DNA of 64,000 nucleotides, taken from the NCBI GenBank assembly GCA_036877525.1, contig JAZGTH010000008.1, forward strand, positions 5,762,501 through 5,826,500, read 5' to 3'. Numbering within the stretch: position 1 is the first letter of the stretch; each line of letters opens with the position of its first letter. Shown here piece by piece: positions 11,161 to 23,700 of the stretch. The notes below the pieces were generated by a model that made no database searches, was not told the origin of the DNA, and was given only the letters and a program-made list of their open reading frames with translations. The stretch comes from Chromobotia macracanthus (taxonomy: Eukaryota > Chordata > Actinopteri > Cypriniformes > Botiidae). A program made the translations under genes and the position numbers.

Positions 11161-13007
11161 GTTAATTGCCAAAAATGTTATTTTAAATGTATCTCAGTTT
11201 CTTGTGTGAACAGGACATGGGAGTTTCCCAAAGCATGGCTGATCTGATTGGATCTGCTCCTCATCACTGGGTAAACTGAGCATTCAAGTAGCCCAAATAC
11301 TGGAAGCAAGTAGCCCAGTACTGGTAATGTTTGGTAATGTCCATGGCCCTATGACAATGGTGGACTCTTAAGGGCCCATTTAAGGCCTTCAATGGTGTAG
11401 CCCACTTATTGGGTCTAAGTGAGAAGGGACCCACACATAATATGTGTTCTAGACCTTTGTAAATGTACTTGACAACCCTGATATAAAACTACATTACACC
11501 ACTTTTAGGGTTTGTTTCATTTGGCACTCCTACACGGAAGCCTGGCAGACTTGTTTGACAGCTACTGGAACATGTATGACTTGTATGGTTCTGTGTTGTT
11601 CTTGCTCTTCACCATGAACTGCTACCAGCTACCATAATAGACAACTGAACAGGGTGTGACAGAGCCAGAAAAGAGAGGCAGACACTGAACAGAGCCACAG
11701 AGAGGCTCTGTGGAGTAAACCAAAGATCAAAGGTCAAAAAAAACAGAACACGTACATTGGCCATCAAAAAGATGAAAAACAGCATAGTGTGACATTAAAA
11801 TTGCAAAACCGACTTCATTCTTTATTAATGAACTGTATTTGAACAGATATGTAAATTGTTTCTTAAAAGACTGCCTCTTACATTCGTAAAATTCAAAGAG
11901 CGGTCTCTTGTGCAAAAACATGCCTAATTAATTTATTCTGTTTTGTTATGCAAGTCTGTTTTAGTTTTGTATTTCTTCTGCTAATTTGATTTCATTCCGT
12001 TTTAAAATCGCAACTTTATTTGTCATTTTCATGTTGTTCATGTTAACACATACATTCTAATGAAAGTGTTGTGCCTTAAAAATGCATAAAGCAGGAAGTC
12101 AATTAAGATTCAAATGAGATCTTACCATATTATTTTTTACATGGAAAAAAAGAAGTTTTGATCTTTTTTTTCAACCAACAATGTAATATCTGAAATGGTT
12201 TGAAAACTCAAAAAATGTGATGGGAATGAATACCAGAATACAGAATTCCTTAAAAAAAGACCCTTAAAACCTTAAAAAAGATCCTAAAAAACCCAAGGAC
12301 AAAACATGGTGTCAAATCAGGATTTACTATGCAGTCATGACTGTTTGGAGCTTTGCTCAATTTTTCACGCCAATTAGAAAGCTGGGTAACAAGTTTTGAA
12401 ATGTCATAGCTAAGGGCGTGACTAGCTAATGGAGCAAGTCCCGGATGTTCTAAACCAGTAGCTTGAAGCGGAACACACACTCTCTCTCTCTGTCTTACAC
12501 ACACACACGTACTCACACATTCAGCAAATTGCCAAGCCAATAAATTAGGCAGGCCCTGTTCAAGGTCTGGGGACAAGGCAAAGGACACAGGAGAAAGCCC
12601 TTGAGATAGAGAGAGGCCTGCTTGCTAGCTGAGTGTGGTTGTCTCTGCTTGATTCCCCGACCTCTCCACACCCTTTGTGTTTTTCTTCTTTTACGTCCCC
12701 CACCCTTGCCATCCATCCCCTGGTGCTTTGGTTTGTAAGTGTTGTCCTTCATGGTCTTGCTTTTAGAGAGCTTTCACTTTTTTTGTGTGTCCAAAGTCCA
12801 AAATGACCCATTCCAGAACATTACTCCATACTAAGATACTACTGGATACTAAATCAACCCCATCATTTAGGGCACAGAAGAGTACAAATTTAAATTCATG
12901 TATAATAATTTGCTTTTTCACAGGGCTGTTTTAGGATTCAAATTACTCTCACGTTACAAAAATGTTTATTCAAGCGTGATATTAGTATTCTTCTTTTAAC
13001 CTAATGT
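11161..13007. other. Intergenic, no gene seen
   Basis: At 11270-11440 short phrases recur imperfectly (AAGTAGCCCA twice, GGTAATGT twice, several GGCCC words), which suggests an old unclassified repeat. A short CT/CA microsatellite lies at about 12475-12509. The rest is AT-rich with A runs (12120-12300). No exon was recognised. Confidence 0.4.
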
Positions 13008-13287
13008 AAGAAAGTATACTTTCAGTCTACTTTTCATGTATTTTTTGGAAATATACTTCATTCTTCTTCTTTACTTCTCAGAAAAATGTAGTTGCTAACT
13101 AGTTGTGTACTCATAGTGTACTAGTGTTTCACAGTTAAAGTATACTTAAAAGTACACTTATAAAATAGAAAGTGGGCCAATTTAGCCCCAAGTAGTTTTG
13201 AAATAGTACACTTACAAGTATACTAGTTTTAGTACTTACCACATAAAGTATATTTAAAAATACACTTGAACTTTAAGTATTCTTAAA
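13008..13287. repeat. AGTATACTT-rich repeat, probable MITE
   Basis: The self-complementary word AGTATACTT and its variants (AAGTACACTT, AAATATACTT, AAGTATATTT) recur about ten times on both strands over 280 bases, from AAAGTATACTTTCAG at the left to AACTTTAAGTATTCTTAAA at the right. Arrays of this word are familiar from non-autonomous elements in fish genomes. No transposase is present, and the ends and target-site duplication are not clear. Confidence 0.45.
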
Positions 13288-14253
13288 TTCAGAAAAACTT
13301 TCATACTAACCAATCAATCTGGTGCTGCATTCAAATGCTTTGTAGGATTCCTTTGGTTTACCTGAAGCTACACATTAAGGGTTAAAATTCTGTATCATCT
13401 GCTGTCCCTCAAGTCACTCTAAAGCCATATGATTTTAAGGGCATCTTTTTATCATATTTTTTTGTTTTGCTTTGTAAAGACTGATCAGGGGTTAGGGGTG
13501 ATAATATTTATGTATAACAGTATAAAACCATTATACATGAATATAACATAAAACCGCTTCAGTGTTGCGGGTCATTCAACAAGCTGGTAATATTTAGAAT
13601 GGCTGGAATTGTCAGAATGGAGATGAGAAAGTTAGCAATGATTTTGTATTGCACAGCTGAAACGTTTCCCTGTGAGCCTGCCCTGCCAGGATCAGCATTT
13701 AGACATCCTGTAGTCTTCACGGGCCCCTGCGGAATAATGAAACATCACAGAGGAAACCGTATGAGGTGACAAAGAAGGTGAGAGCTGCAAAAAGGAAAAG
13801 TGAGAGCGTGTGTATCTGTATGCCAATGCAATTGTGTGTGCTTGCTCCAGCCGGCATGTTGCTAAGGGAGGTATTGAAATACTGCTCCATCAGTCACCAT
13901 GCTGTGTGTCCCATCTCTGCAATAGAGGAGGAGATGAAAGTAATTTAATGTACATCTATAATTAATTCCTTCTGTGTGTGTTTGTGCATGCTGGTGGCGG
14001 TTGGCCTGGGCCGTGGTGGGGTTTTCGGTGATGGAGTGTATTTATTATGTGCTTTTGAAGGAGGTGGCGTGATGGGGTGCGGCCCAATGACACTGTAGTG
14101 CAAAACTCATCAGTCCTGCAGTCCTGTACTGGGTTACGACACAAATGTGGGGCACGATGGAACTGAAGTGGGACTGTTGGACTCTCTCCATTTTTTTATC
14201 TCTCATCATCTTGTCCTTTCCAAAGCAGCTATCTCTATTTATATGTATGTATT
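13288..14253. other. Intergenic, no gene seen
   Basis: Contains a small inverted AT motif near 13510-13545 (ATGTATAA against TTATACAT). The stretch 13560-14150 is of ordinary composition. No convincing exon, RNA gene or repeat family was seen. Confidence 0.4.
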
Positions 14254-14348
14254 TTGCAGATGTTTTTATTCAAAAATGACTTTCAGTGCAGGTATACATT
14301 TGAACCGTTTGCGTGTTGTGTTCCCATGACCTTGGCGCTGCTAGCACA
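14254..14348 (-). mobile_element. tRNA-derived SINE, degenerate copy (family A)
   Basis: On the minus strand it reads TGCTAGCAGCGCCAAGGTCA, then GGGAACAC, then a tail containing TTTTTGAATAAAAACATCTG. This parallels the copy at 30868-31000 (TGCTAGC, TCATGGG, GGAACACC, TTTTGGATAAAAACATC). The Pol III B box expected between CATGGG and AACAC is deleted here, so the copy should be transcriptionally dead. The tRNA-like A-box half is not recognisable. Confidence 0.6.
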
Positions 14349-14710
14349 AATCTCTATCAGTTACTATCAGTTAAAATGCTCTGTAAGAGGCATTAGTCTT
14401 TCTTGATATCTACAGTAATTAATGCATGGTAAACAGATGTTGAAAGAGGTCAGCTGGCATTAGACAGGTGTGAAAACAGGTGATGGTAATGGGCAGCATA
14501 TGGAGGTGTGATGGATGAGGGTCTTTTCTCCTGCGGCAGATGGTGACTGTGTGGTCTCACAGTTACCCTCCATGAAGAGCAGACCAATTCTTGGGCCAGT
14601 GCTGGCAACCCCTCCATCCCCTCCAACCTTACCATGTCTCTGTCACTCTCACATGTCATGTTTCCTCAAAGGTAGGCTATTTCTTGGTATCTCTATCTTA
14701 AAGCAATAGA

Positions 14711-14978
14711 TTAAAGCAATCAACCAAAAATGACAGTTAAAAGTTGCCATTGATTTTTTCGTTCTTGGCAAATAAATGGTTAAATTTTGAGGAACTTTCA
14801 TGTTTGATCTTGTGTTTTTTAGCGGTTTTATGTCCTTTTGGGAGCTTGACGGCCCCTGGTCATTGTATGCTATTGCTGAACAGAAAAGCGCAACATAAAT
14901 CTAAATCATTATTCAGAATTTCAGCCGTAAGAACTTGGAATGACAGAATATTTATTTTGGGATTAATTTACTCTTTAA
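14711..14978. mobile_element. TTAAAG-ended MITE, copy 1
   Basis: The left end reads TTAAAGCAATCAACC, AAAAATGACAG; the right end, on the other strand, reads TTAAAGAGTAAATTAATCCC then AAAATAAATATTCTGTCA. The interior has GGGAGCTTGACGGCCCCTGG and ATTGTATG, which I know from a very abundant cyprinid non-autonomous element. It is 268 bases with no coding capacity. Sister copies are at 31208 and 55039. Confidence 0.65.
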
Positions 14979-17869
14979 ACATGATCTTGAACCAAAACGA
15001 GACGAATACCCACAAAAACATAATCTGAAACATCAAACCACTTTTCTATTTGGAACTCAGTCTTAGTCTTAATAATAAGATCTGTGTTGCTTGGAATGAT
15101 GAACTTAATATCAAGCAGTAATTACCTCATTGTCTTGAGAAAATTACCTCATTGCCATCCAGTTGTTGATTACTGACGGCTGCAAGCACATTCACTTCTT
15201 AAATTACAGGACTGTGTCTCAGAAACTTCCTTACACCCGCACAGACACACACATACGCGTCAATGCTGTAGGTATTCTGTGTCACTTAGCAAACTCTCAG
15301 CAGAGCTTGTTTTTGCGGTGGAGATTATTTCATGTAATTGGGCCCTCTGTGGTAATGACCTTGCATCTTTTTTCCCTTTCTCTCTTTAAATCGGAGAAGG
15401 GAAATCTAGTTTGACATGGAGCCCAGAAGATGTATTACAATTCTATGGTAAATGCCTGGCACAATAAGGTCGCCACAGAAGTGTTTAATTAGAGTGAGGC
15501 TGTCCCCAAGGAGAGACATTTTATTACCTCAATATGTCATACGAAAGATTCACCAACAGAGAAAGAGGGGGACTGGAAAATATAAAAATGACTTATTTTG
15601 CAGTTATGTTGTAATTACACCAAATAATGTAGAGCCCTAATAGATATGTGTGTAAATGGAAAACCAGAGTTAAATGCCTATGACACAAATAAACAGTTAT
15701 TTCAAATACAGCAATTCTTTTGCATCAGGCGGATTCTGCCTGTTCGCCTATTTGCGTGAATATTAGAACTGCTGTAAGCGATTTGTACATACTGCTTACA
15801 GAACCGAACTGAATTGCAAAAATAATAACTATTTCAAGAAAGGTTTCGTGAAAACTCCTGATCTCCCTTAGTTCGATGATTGGCTAAAACATGCAATGAG
15901 CTGTTAGATTTAGTTTTCTTACTGTTTACAAAGCTTAAGACTGTTATTGAAACAAATGTGTGTCAGAACACCTATATTAAGTACAGTAGTAGTAATATTT
16001 TATGCATGGCATTTAAAAATGCAGTTTTCAAATAAGAGGAGTAGTAATGTAAATGATCTATCTTTTATCTAACTCTTTTCAAAATAGAACCCTCACTCTA
16101 TAGTCAACTTGCTCTACAATTAATACATTCATAATTGGCTCTGAAAACAAGGGTATAATTATCAGACACTAGAGGACAGTATTGCTCCATCATACAGAAG
16201 ATAGTTTTGAACGCTGATTTATTTCTGAATTTGGTCACAGGTGTTTTCTCTGTTAGAATATTTATAAGGGAGCAGTTGGACAATCCTGCTGCTGAGAAAG
16301 AACATTAGCAGTGAAGGGTAAGGTAATCTCACTCAATGTAAACACCTGTGATTTAAAACTGTGATCTTTGATACTAAAATAAACACATGCTCCGAATCAA
16401 GTTTGAAAGTGGAATTTAACACAAATCGCACAGTCTTGGACTGAAATATTAAACTGACCTTCTGTGAGAACATTTAAGTAGTTGTATACAAATAAAGTAT
16501 GTGGTTTTGAGTGACAGTGGTTTAAAAAGTTATTCCTGATCTAATAGGCTCAAGGTTTGAAGACATATTTATATTCATGAAATGTTGTAATGTAAATTCT
16601 AGTTGCTATAGTTATCTGTTGACCCTTAGTATTGGGTGTATTTAAAGAGCCTATAGGCAAAGAAAGTTTAAACTCTTTGGGAGATTGCCTTTTAACGTTT
16701 TACTGATTTATGGTCAGCCATGGTAGACGGAATAAGGACGGAACAATTTGAACTTGTTGGCTGGGTGGACCATGCAGACTGCTTTCACAATTACACTGCA
16801 AAATAAATGACAGTCTTTGACTTTATATGTCACTGTAATTAATGGTAAAAACAGTCTCAGTCTCATCTAGGTACAAGAGCAGGCAGAGGATTAAAATTCC
16901 AAAGGGAATACATGACCATTTTTCCCCCACAATTGATTGGCGAGGTGTTGTTGTCAACATTAAGATTTGATTACTGCTGACACAATGGCCAGAGTGGAAA
17001 ACAAAGTCGCGTAACGCCTGCGATGCAGTGTGCATATTAAATATAGCTCAGATCCTGTCGCTGTAATTAATATGCTGCCGCGGTTTATGAATATCCTGTC
17101 ATAAACAGAGGACAACAGCAGCATGGACAACATATGTTGTTAGAATGCTTATTCATCCATTATTCCTTGAGTTAACCATTAGTTATGAGTTAACCATTGT
17201 GGCAGTTTAGTTTAATGTAAACTGGTTTTATAGAAAATATAGGCCCTAAATTCTCTAGACATACCAGTTATTTCAATGTATTGATAAAAAATACCAATTT
17301 CCATCTTTAACATTCGCAAAGCATTAGTAAACATTACTCGCACATTGTTTTGAATATTGGAAGAGTACCTACCATTTATATCAGTGTATTTCAGCTAGCA
17401 TAAATTGCTGTGGTGTCTGTCTCTCTCCTCTGGAAAGTTGTAAGCCAAACTTTTGAAATAATATGAATTTTTGTCACCTGCTCTTATACAACACATGATA
17501 TCGCTGAGGATTTTATCATGATTTACTTGTTAATAAATGTGACAATCATTGGGCTGACAGTAATGTAATTGTAATGCAGGAAAAGAGAAAAGATAGATGC
17601 TTTGGTTCATGGTCAGCAATGGAGAAAGGGGGATTTATTCTTTTTGTTTATGGAGAAATCGTGCCTTCTGTGCAAGCTCTCAAATTTACTGCATAGTAAA
17701 ATTGTACAATAACAACTACTTTTATATTTACCTTAGACAGTAAGGTAAGTAGTGATAGCAAGGTAGTATTTTTACTATTTTTTATTCTACAAAGTCTTGG
17801 TACCAACCTTCCCCCAAACCATCTTTTTGTATTTCACTTTTGGTTGATTGGTTGAACCAGCTGTCAGTC
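14979..17869. other. Intergenic, no gene seen
   Basis: AT-rich. A CTCF-like word (ACACTAGAGGACAGTATT) lies at about 16166-16183. Around 17041-17110 a TAATTA core and an imperfect dyad (TTTATGAATATCCTG, CATAAA) sit in a stretch that could be a conserved element. No exon or transposon end was recognised. Confidence 0.4.
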
Positions 17870-18330
17870 AGGGGCTGCCAACTCCATGATTGGTCTGAGC
17901 GCAGGCATTCAAAAGGTCCCTGTATATAAACCACTTACTGCGGCGTACACCTCGGGTCAAACCCGGTGCCGACAGAGTTGTTTGAGAATAGAAAAATGTT
18001 CTTTTAGGCATTAGCCCTACAGAGCAGTTTTGTCCCCCTTTTTCGTTACAGAGGTGAAAATGAGTGATTCCGCTGTATCTGGGCTCCTTCCACACTTTCT
18101 GTCATTTTCAGGCCAGCGCTCCCCGGAGAGTCCTGCAGCCGTAGGCGTGACATATATAACGCATGGACTCTGTCACGCCGCCTTATTTTAGAGTGGCCCG
18201 CTTGGCTGCGGTAACTTTAGCTTTATGTAAATCATATTAATAAATTTGCGCCAAAGTTGCTCAAAGGATTTTCACTTACGTTACTGGAGGGTGACGGAGT
18301 AATCCCCTTTGTTCGGTTCCGGCTCACTGC
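17870..18330. promoter_or_regulatory. GC-richer candidate regulatory block
   Basis: This stretch is clearly richer in GC and CpG than its surroundings. It contains a CArG-like CCTTATTTTAG at about 18180, a TATATAA word at about 18154 and several GCGCC/CCGCC words, but no recognisable exon. It could be a conserved enhancer or an unannotated promoter. This is inferred from composition only. Confidence 0.25.
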
Positions 18331-18803
18331 GAGTCCTCTGTGTACCTGTGCGTATGCGCATGTGTAGCCTAATACAACCTTTACATCCACTAGTATTGTA
18401 TACAATCACACAACAGAATTCAGTGCCACTATAATAATTTCAGATGTCCAAATAACCGAAGACAAAATATTATGAATTATTTATTCATTTACCTTTTTCA
18501 GACCTAATTTACCACCTGAGTAGCATTTCCCTTCAGTTTTAATATAAAACAATTATTCCGGAATTGCTTACTGAGTTAAAAGCTTGAAAAGGCTTCATCG
18601 ATAATGAACGACTGGAGTTATGAGTGATGGATGGATTAAAACTGCTCACATGAATGCAAATTACAAATGTAAATGTCCAAGTGGTTGTTGTCTTTGTGAC
18701 AAGGTCTGCCCGGTAAGATATGCAGGGATGGTATGTGTGAGGCGGATAGACGGTTACAGGTTGACACTTATTTATATGCTTCTGTCATTGGTCATTGGTT
18801 TAT

Positions 18804-18804
<1 letters not shown>
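18331..18804. other. Intergenic, no gene seen
   Basis: Ordinary AT-rich sequence leading into the CA microsatellite; nothing recognised. Confidence 0.4.
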
Positions 18805-18843
<39 letters not shown>

Positions 18844-18862
18844 CACACACACTCACACACAC
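18805..18862. repeat. (CA)n microsatellite
   Basis: A pure CA run of about 36 bases followed by an interrupted CA stretch (CTACAC, CTCACAC). The apparent TH-repeat protein frame across it is an artefact. Confidence 0.95.
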
Positions 18863-19024
18863 TGTACAGTTGTCCCTCTGACTCAATTATCAAAGTTGTG
18901 TTAATATAGAGAAGTTAATTAGCTCCCCACAGAGTTAAGGTTTAAAACTGTTAAAACTTAAACATGTGAAGTCTCTTTTCTGTGCTAATGGCACAGACCT
19001 GCAATGAGTTCAGACTCACTGATT

Positions 19025-19047
19025 ACACACACACACACACACACACA
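19025..19047. repeat. (CA)n microsatellite
   Basis: A run of eleven to twelve AC units. Confidence 0.95.
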
Positions 19048-20669
19048 TTTGTCCCCAGTATATGGTTAACACCCCGCACCTCCACACACCCCAAACAACT
19101 GACATTTTTTGATAACCAGATAACAGAGAAAACGAATGATTTCACGTTTAAGTTAACACACACAAACAATGTGGACAATGGCATGTTCTCTGTATGATAA
19201 CAAATGTATTTAGAAGTAACTAATGAACTTGCATATTCTTATAAATTTCTACATTTGTGTTTAGAAGTATCACAGTAAGTTCAGTAAATACCAGATAACG
19301 TACTATCGCTTCCTCTTTCTTTAATTGTGAAGGTAAACGCTAACATTTCTTTGCTGATAGGTTTCTCCTATTGAAATATTGTCTAAAACCTATTGTCAAG
19401 GTTGATTTTTTTTATCACTGTGTCCTGCCATAAAAAGTACATAATACGATATCAGCTTGTAAAAGATACAGCCTTCAAAAGTCTGTGACATTGAATCTCA
19501 TACTCAACCAGTCCCTCAAGGTTTTTTCTTTTAGATTATTTTTTAGACCATTAGTCTAAAGTAGGACAGTGATTCAATCCACCATGGACCATGAACTGGA
19601 CAGAGGACGCCAAAACCTGCTGCTACAAAAAGAGCAAATTCACATGTTGCCCTAGAAAATGTGTTTTGTAAGACCAGATTGACATATGAGTGCATGTAAG
19701 TTTAGAATAGATAGATAGTTGAAGCTGAAGAACTTTATTATCATTGTGCAGGCATTGTGCAATGTTATATTCGTTTAAACAGACAGACAGAGAGAGATTA
19801 AATGATTGATTTATCTACTAATGGATAGATGGATGATGGATGGATGGATGGACAATGAAACACAAGCATGAACATGCACACTTTGAGTTCTCTGCCTTTA
19901 CACATCCTTGATAAAGACAAAGTTCTTTATCTTTATCTGGAGGGGTTTTGGTTTTAATAGGTGTCAGTGTGCTTCATTCTGTCAACTGGACCACACACCT
20001 AGGTCCCCATGTGAGCCTTAGAGCCAGAAAAAAATATTGTCCAGCTACAGTTGAAACGAACATCCCTATTTATGTGTGTGTGTGTTTTTGTGTGTGTATG
20101 CAGGCAGCATTGATTAATGTGAGCCAGCACTGGTGTGATCAATAAAGCTGATGAGGATAATTATACAAGAGAACTGAGATGTGTCATCATTGGATATGGT
20201 GAACAGAGGAAGAGAGAGCGAAAGAAAAAGATTTGGTGTTATCTTTAGCTCATTGGGTATGTGTGTAAGTGTGTGTGACTAAGATGTTCCAGCTACTAAT
20301 TGACCACACAGGTTATTGTCCTGATGAAGGTCAAAGCAACACTTGAATCTCAAAAACACAGGCAACTTGCACTGACAGAAACCAACACTTTCTTGTTCCT
20401 TGTAAAGACCCAGGGGTAAAATACTGACAAGAAAACTAACAAAGCAGAACTGTAACATTAACCTTCCATTGTGAAGAGACCTCACAGTCTTTATAAGGTT
20501 GGCACATGCTGTTCATGACTGAAGGCATTTTTTTCTTTCTTGATATGAATAATGGCTGTGGTTGATTGTTATAAAAAAAGCAACCTAAGATTTTGATTTT
20601 TTTCTTAACTCAGAGGTTGCTCTTTTAATTCTCGAATTCTCTGTCATCTTTGTTTCAGATGTTTCTTCT
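19048..20669. other. Intergenic with a short SINE-tail-like fragment and GATG repeat
   Basis: Near 19708-19765, ATAGATAGATAG followed by GAACTTTATTATCATTGTGC resembles the reversed tail (CACAATGANAATAAAGT) of fish SINE/LINE elements. A (GATG)n run lies at about 19826-19851. Short GT runs occur at 20063-20100 and 20255-20280. No exon was recognised. Confidence 0.4.
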
Positions 20670-20740
20670 ACAATTCTATAGAACAGCAGAATTATATAGA
20701 ATATAGAATTATTATACATTATTATAGAATATAGAATTGT
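20670..20740. repeat. AT-rich imperfect hairpin
   Basis: ACAATTCTATA at 20670-20680 is the exact reverse complement of TATAGAATTGT at 20730-20740. The 49 bases between contain further ATATAGAAT copies. It is probably low-complexity expansion rather than an RNA gene. Confidence 0.5.
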
Positions 20741-23700
20741 TGACTTACAGTAAGAGCAAATATCTACCAATGCAGAAGACACAGCCCAGATGTAAAGTGT
20801 GTAATGGCCTGTAGCTAAATGGTATGAAAAGATAGGGGCCCATAAGCCTAGAGGGGCCACGATTTTTAAATTGCAATATGCAGACAGGGTGCCCAAAGAT
20901 CCTAGCTGTGCCCCCGACACCAGTGCACATATGCTCTGTTTAACACTGTTATCACAGTAAGAATGAAATCACTGCTTGGGAACAAATTCTCGGACAGAAA
21001 AAGTGCAGCTGTCTCTGTCAAGCCACAATGAGTTAAAAATGAAAGTGATGAGAAGACGAAGAAGAAAAAAAAGGATGAACAAGATATAAAAAGGATATGA
21101 GAGAGACAGAGTCCCCTACAGTGTGCCCTTCCTGTGCTCTTGAGAGCTCAGTCTCCTAATAGGAGTAATGTTGCCCTGTTTGACTTCCACCCAAAACCCA
21201 CACATTCGCCTCCCTTAAAGACCCCTGCTGTCCTGTCAGAGTGTGTGTATGTGTGCATGAGAGAGAGAGAGAGAGAGAGGGAGAGCAAATTGCTGTAAGG
21301 CCAATGCAGAAGGCCAGGGGGGTCAAGCGTGGACACAGGACACTCTGACTGTGTGAACGCCTGCAGGGTAAAAAGACTTCCATTCAAGTGAATCAGAGCT
21401 TGTACATTTGGTTAAGTTGCGTGATTAATGAAGGATGACATAGTATTGGCACAGCATGAGGAGCTGTCTGCTTGTCATGTGTGTGTGTGTCTGCTGGTGA
21501 TAAATGCTAAGTGCATGGGGTAGAGGTGAGGTCCAGTCTGAGACCAAATATATAGTGGGCTTTAATGTACTACTACACAGAAATATGTCAGGAATCGTAA
21601 TAGCACACAACTAGAGTGTGACGTACACAACACAGCTAGAGTGTGTTGACTAATTTAATCAGCAATGAACAGACGGTGCAAAATATCACCAAAAAACAAC
21701 TGCAAATGTCAGAGAGCTTTAACCACACACACACACACATCCTCTCAACAAATTGCCCATAGCCTCATATATTTCTCATATATTTCAGGTCAACAGTTTT
21801 CTTTCCTGAATTTACATGAAACAGGTTCCGTGTAACAGGTGTGTGATAGGAAGTGTAAGATGAAAGGAAGTGCAATAACACCCATCACAGGTGTAGATTT
21901 GGGGTATTTCAAGCAGCCCTTTGATATTAATAGTTACAGTCTAACTGCAAACCTTATGCAACCATTCTGTGGTCAGTTTTTATATAATGCCAATAATAAA
22001 AAAGACTTATGTCAATATTGCATCAGTGTAAACCGACACCAGCACCTTTGTAATTTCACTTTATTTTAAAAATCGATCTATTTTCCATTTAGTATCTGAG
22101 TTAATTACCTGAAATAAATTAGGTTAACTAGTCTGTACATTAAATGCAGTTGATCTGTGAATATGAGCAAACCTAGCACACAAGGTCCCTTACAGCTCAT
22201 CTGTCTGTCACAGATTAACTCCTGTTAATCACTGTTTCTACAAACACACACAGTCTAACATTAAACAAAAAGCTACACTGATACTATAAGCAAACACATA
22301 GACTCAGACATGTCCACTGTCACTGGCCGGTTCAGGAGTAGAGGCAGCCAGGGCTGGTGAGTCTAGCACAGCCGGAGCATAATGATTCATTTAGTGGCTG
22401 ACATGCTGATTTTCATCTGAAAGGCCAGAGCAACCAGACTAACATTAGTTATACAGCTAGCATCTTTTGACAGGGTGGGGAGGAGGAATAGAGAAGAAAA
22501 TGGCAAGGTTATCAAATAAAATTTGGAAGGAGAGAATGGGATTGACTGAAAGAGAAAGCTAGAGAAAGAATGCCAGCCAAACACAGGCACATTAACTATG
22601 GCATGCTTCCCAGTAACCTGCTCTGTGGAGGCCAATCAAATATTCTATTATATTACACTCCAATATCTGCCCCTGCACCATCCTTTGCAAATTTGGAGGG
22701 GGTCAGGGGACCGAGTGGGTTGTGTATACGATGCCATGCAGAGAAAGTGTTTACCCTCTTACCATCTGTCCACATAGTTGGACATATTGGAAATCAAAGT
22801 GGGGGGACATAAGGGGACAGGGCCCAAGGGTGGTAAAGGCTTTGGCTCGGGCCAGCGCTGTTAAGCAGCTTATAGTTCTGGATGGACACATGGAGCAAGT
22901 GTATGCAAAGCAAGTGTCTAAAAGGTAAGGAGATGACAGGGGACCCCACCTGTGTCTAATGTGGAGACATATGGTGTGACTGGCTGATGAGGAGTGATTG
23001 CAGGTGGGTGTATGTGTGGATATATATATACACAAACATAAAACCAAGGGCCAAAGAGTAAAGGCCAGTGAAGAAGTACAGCAGGCTCTTAGCAGGAAAC
23101 ATATGGACACAATCCCTCCAATATGAGTTAATGTAAAATCATATATAGAAAACTGACTGCAATCCTTGATGAATATATAACCAGCAACATTTTCATTTTC
23201 TCCATTTATTGTGCCACTTTTTTATTATATATATTATTATTTACTATTATTTTATTATTATTTCCAAGTCTCTTATTTGAGTAGTATTTTAAGCGTTTCA
23301 GAGTATAGCCTGGGTTGTTTGAGTAAAACAAACATTTTATTTGCAGGTGTGTGCCTAAGGCTCAGTGCTGTGAGAATTTATACCAGCCCAAATTATTTCA
23401 TTAAAAACTTTCAAAAGAATCTACTGCAGTTAATCGTACTTATGTTGAGAGCATAAATTTGTATGCAAGTGTTAAATGTGAGTGTAGAATTAGTTTGTGC
23501 CTATGGCCCCTCTGTGTAATATTAGAATGTCTCTCTCACACAGATGACCAGACTAACCTTACATTCATATATCTGTGACAGTTTATAAGCTTTAAAAAAG
23601 TCTGAAACAATCTCAAATTCATCCCCAACCCCTCCACTCCTCCAAAAAAGCCATATGAAACTATTTCCTCTGCCTCTTTCCATCACCTGCTCCCTCCTCC

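Noticed and set aside
18620..18904. Thr-His repeat frame
   Set aside because: It is produced by the CA microsatellite.
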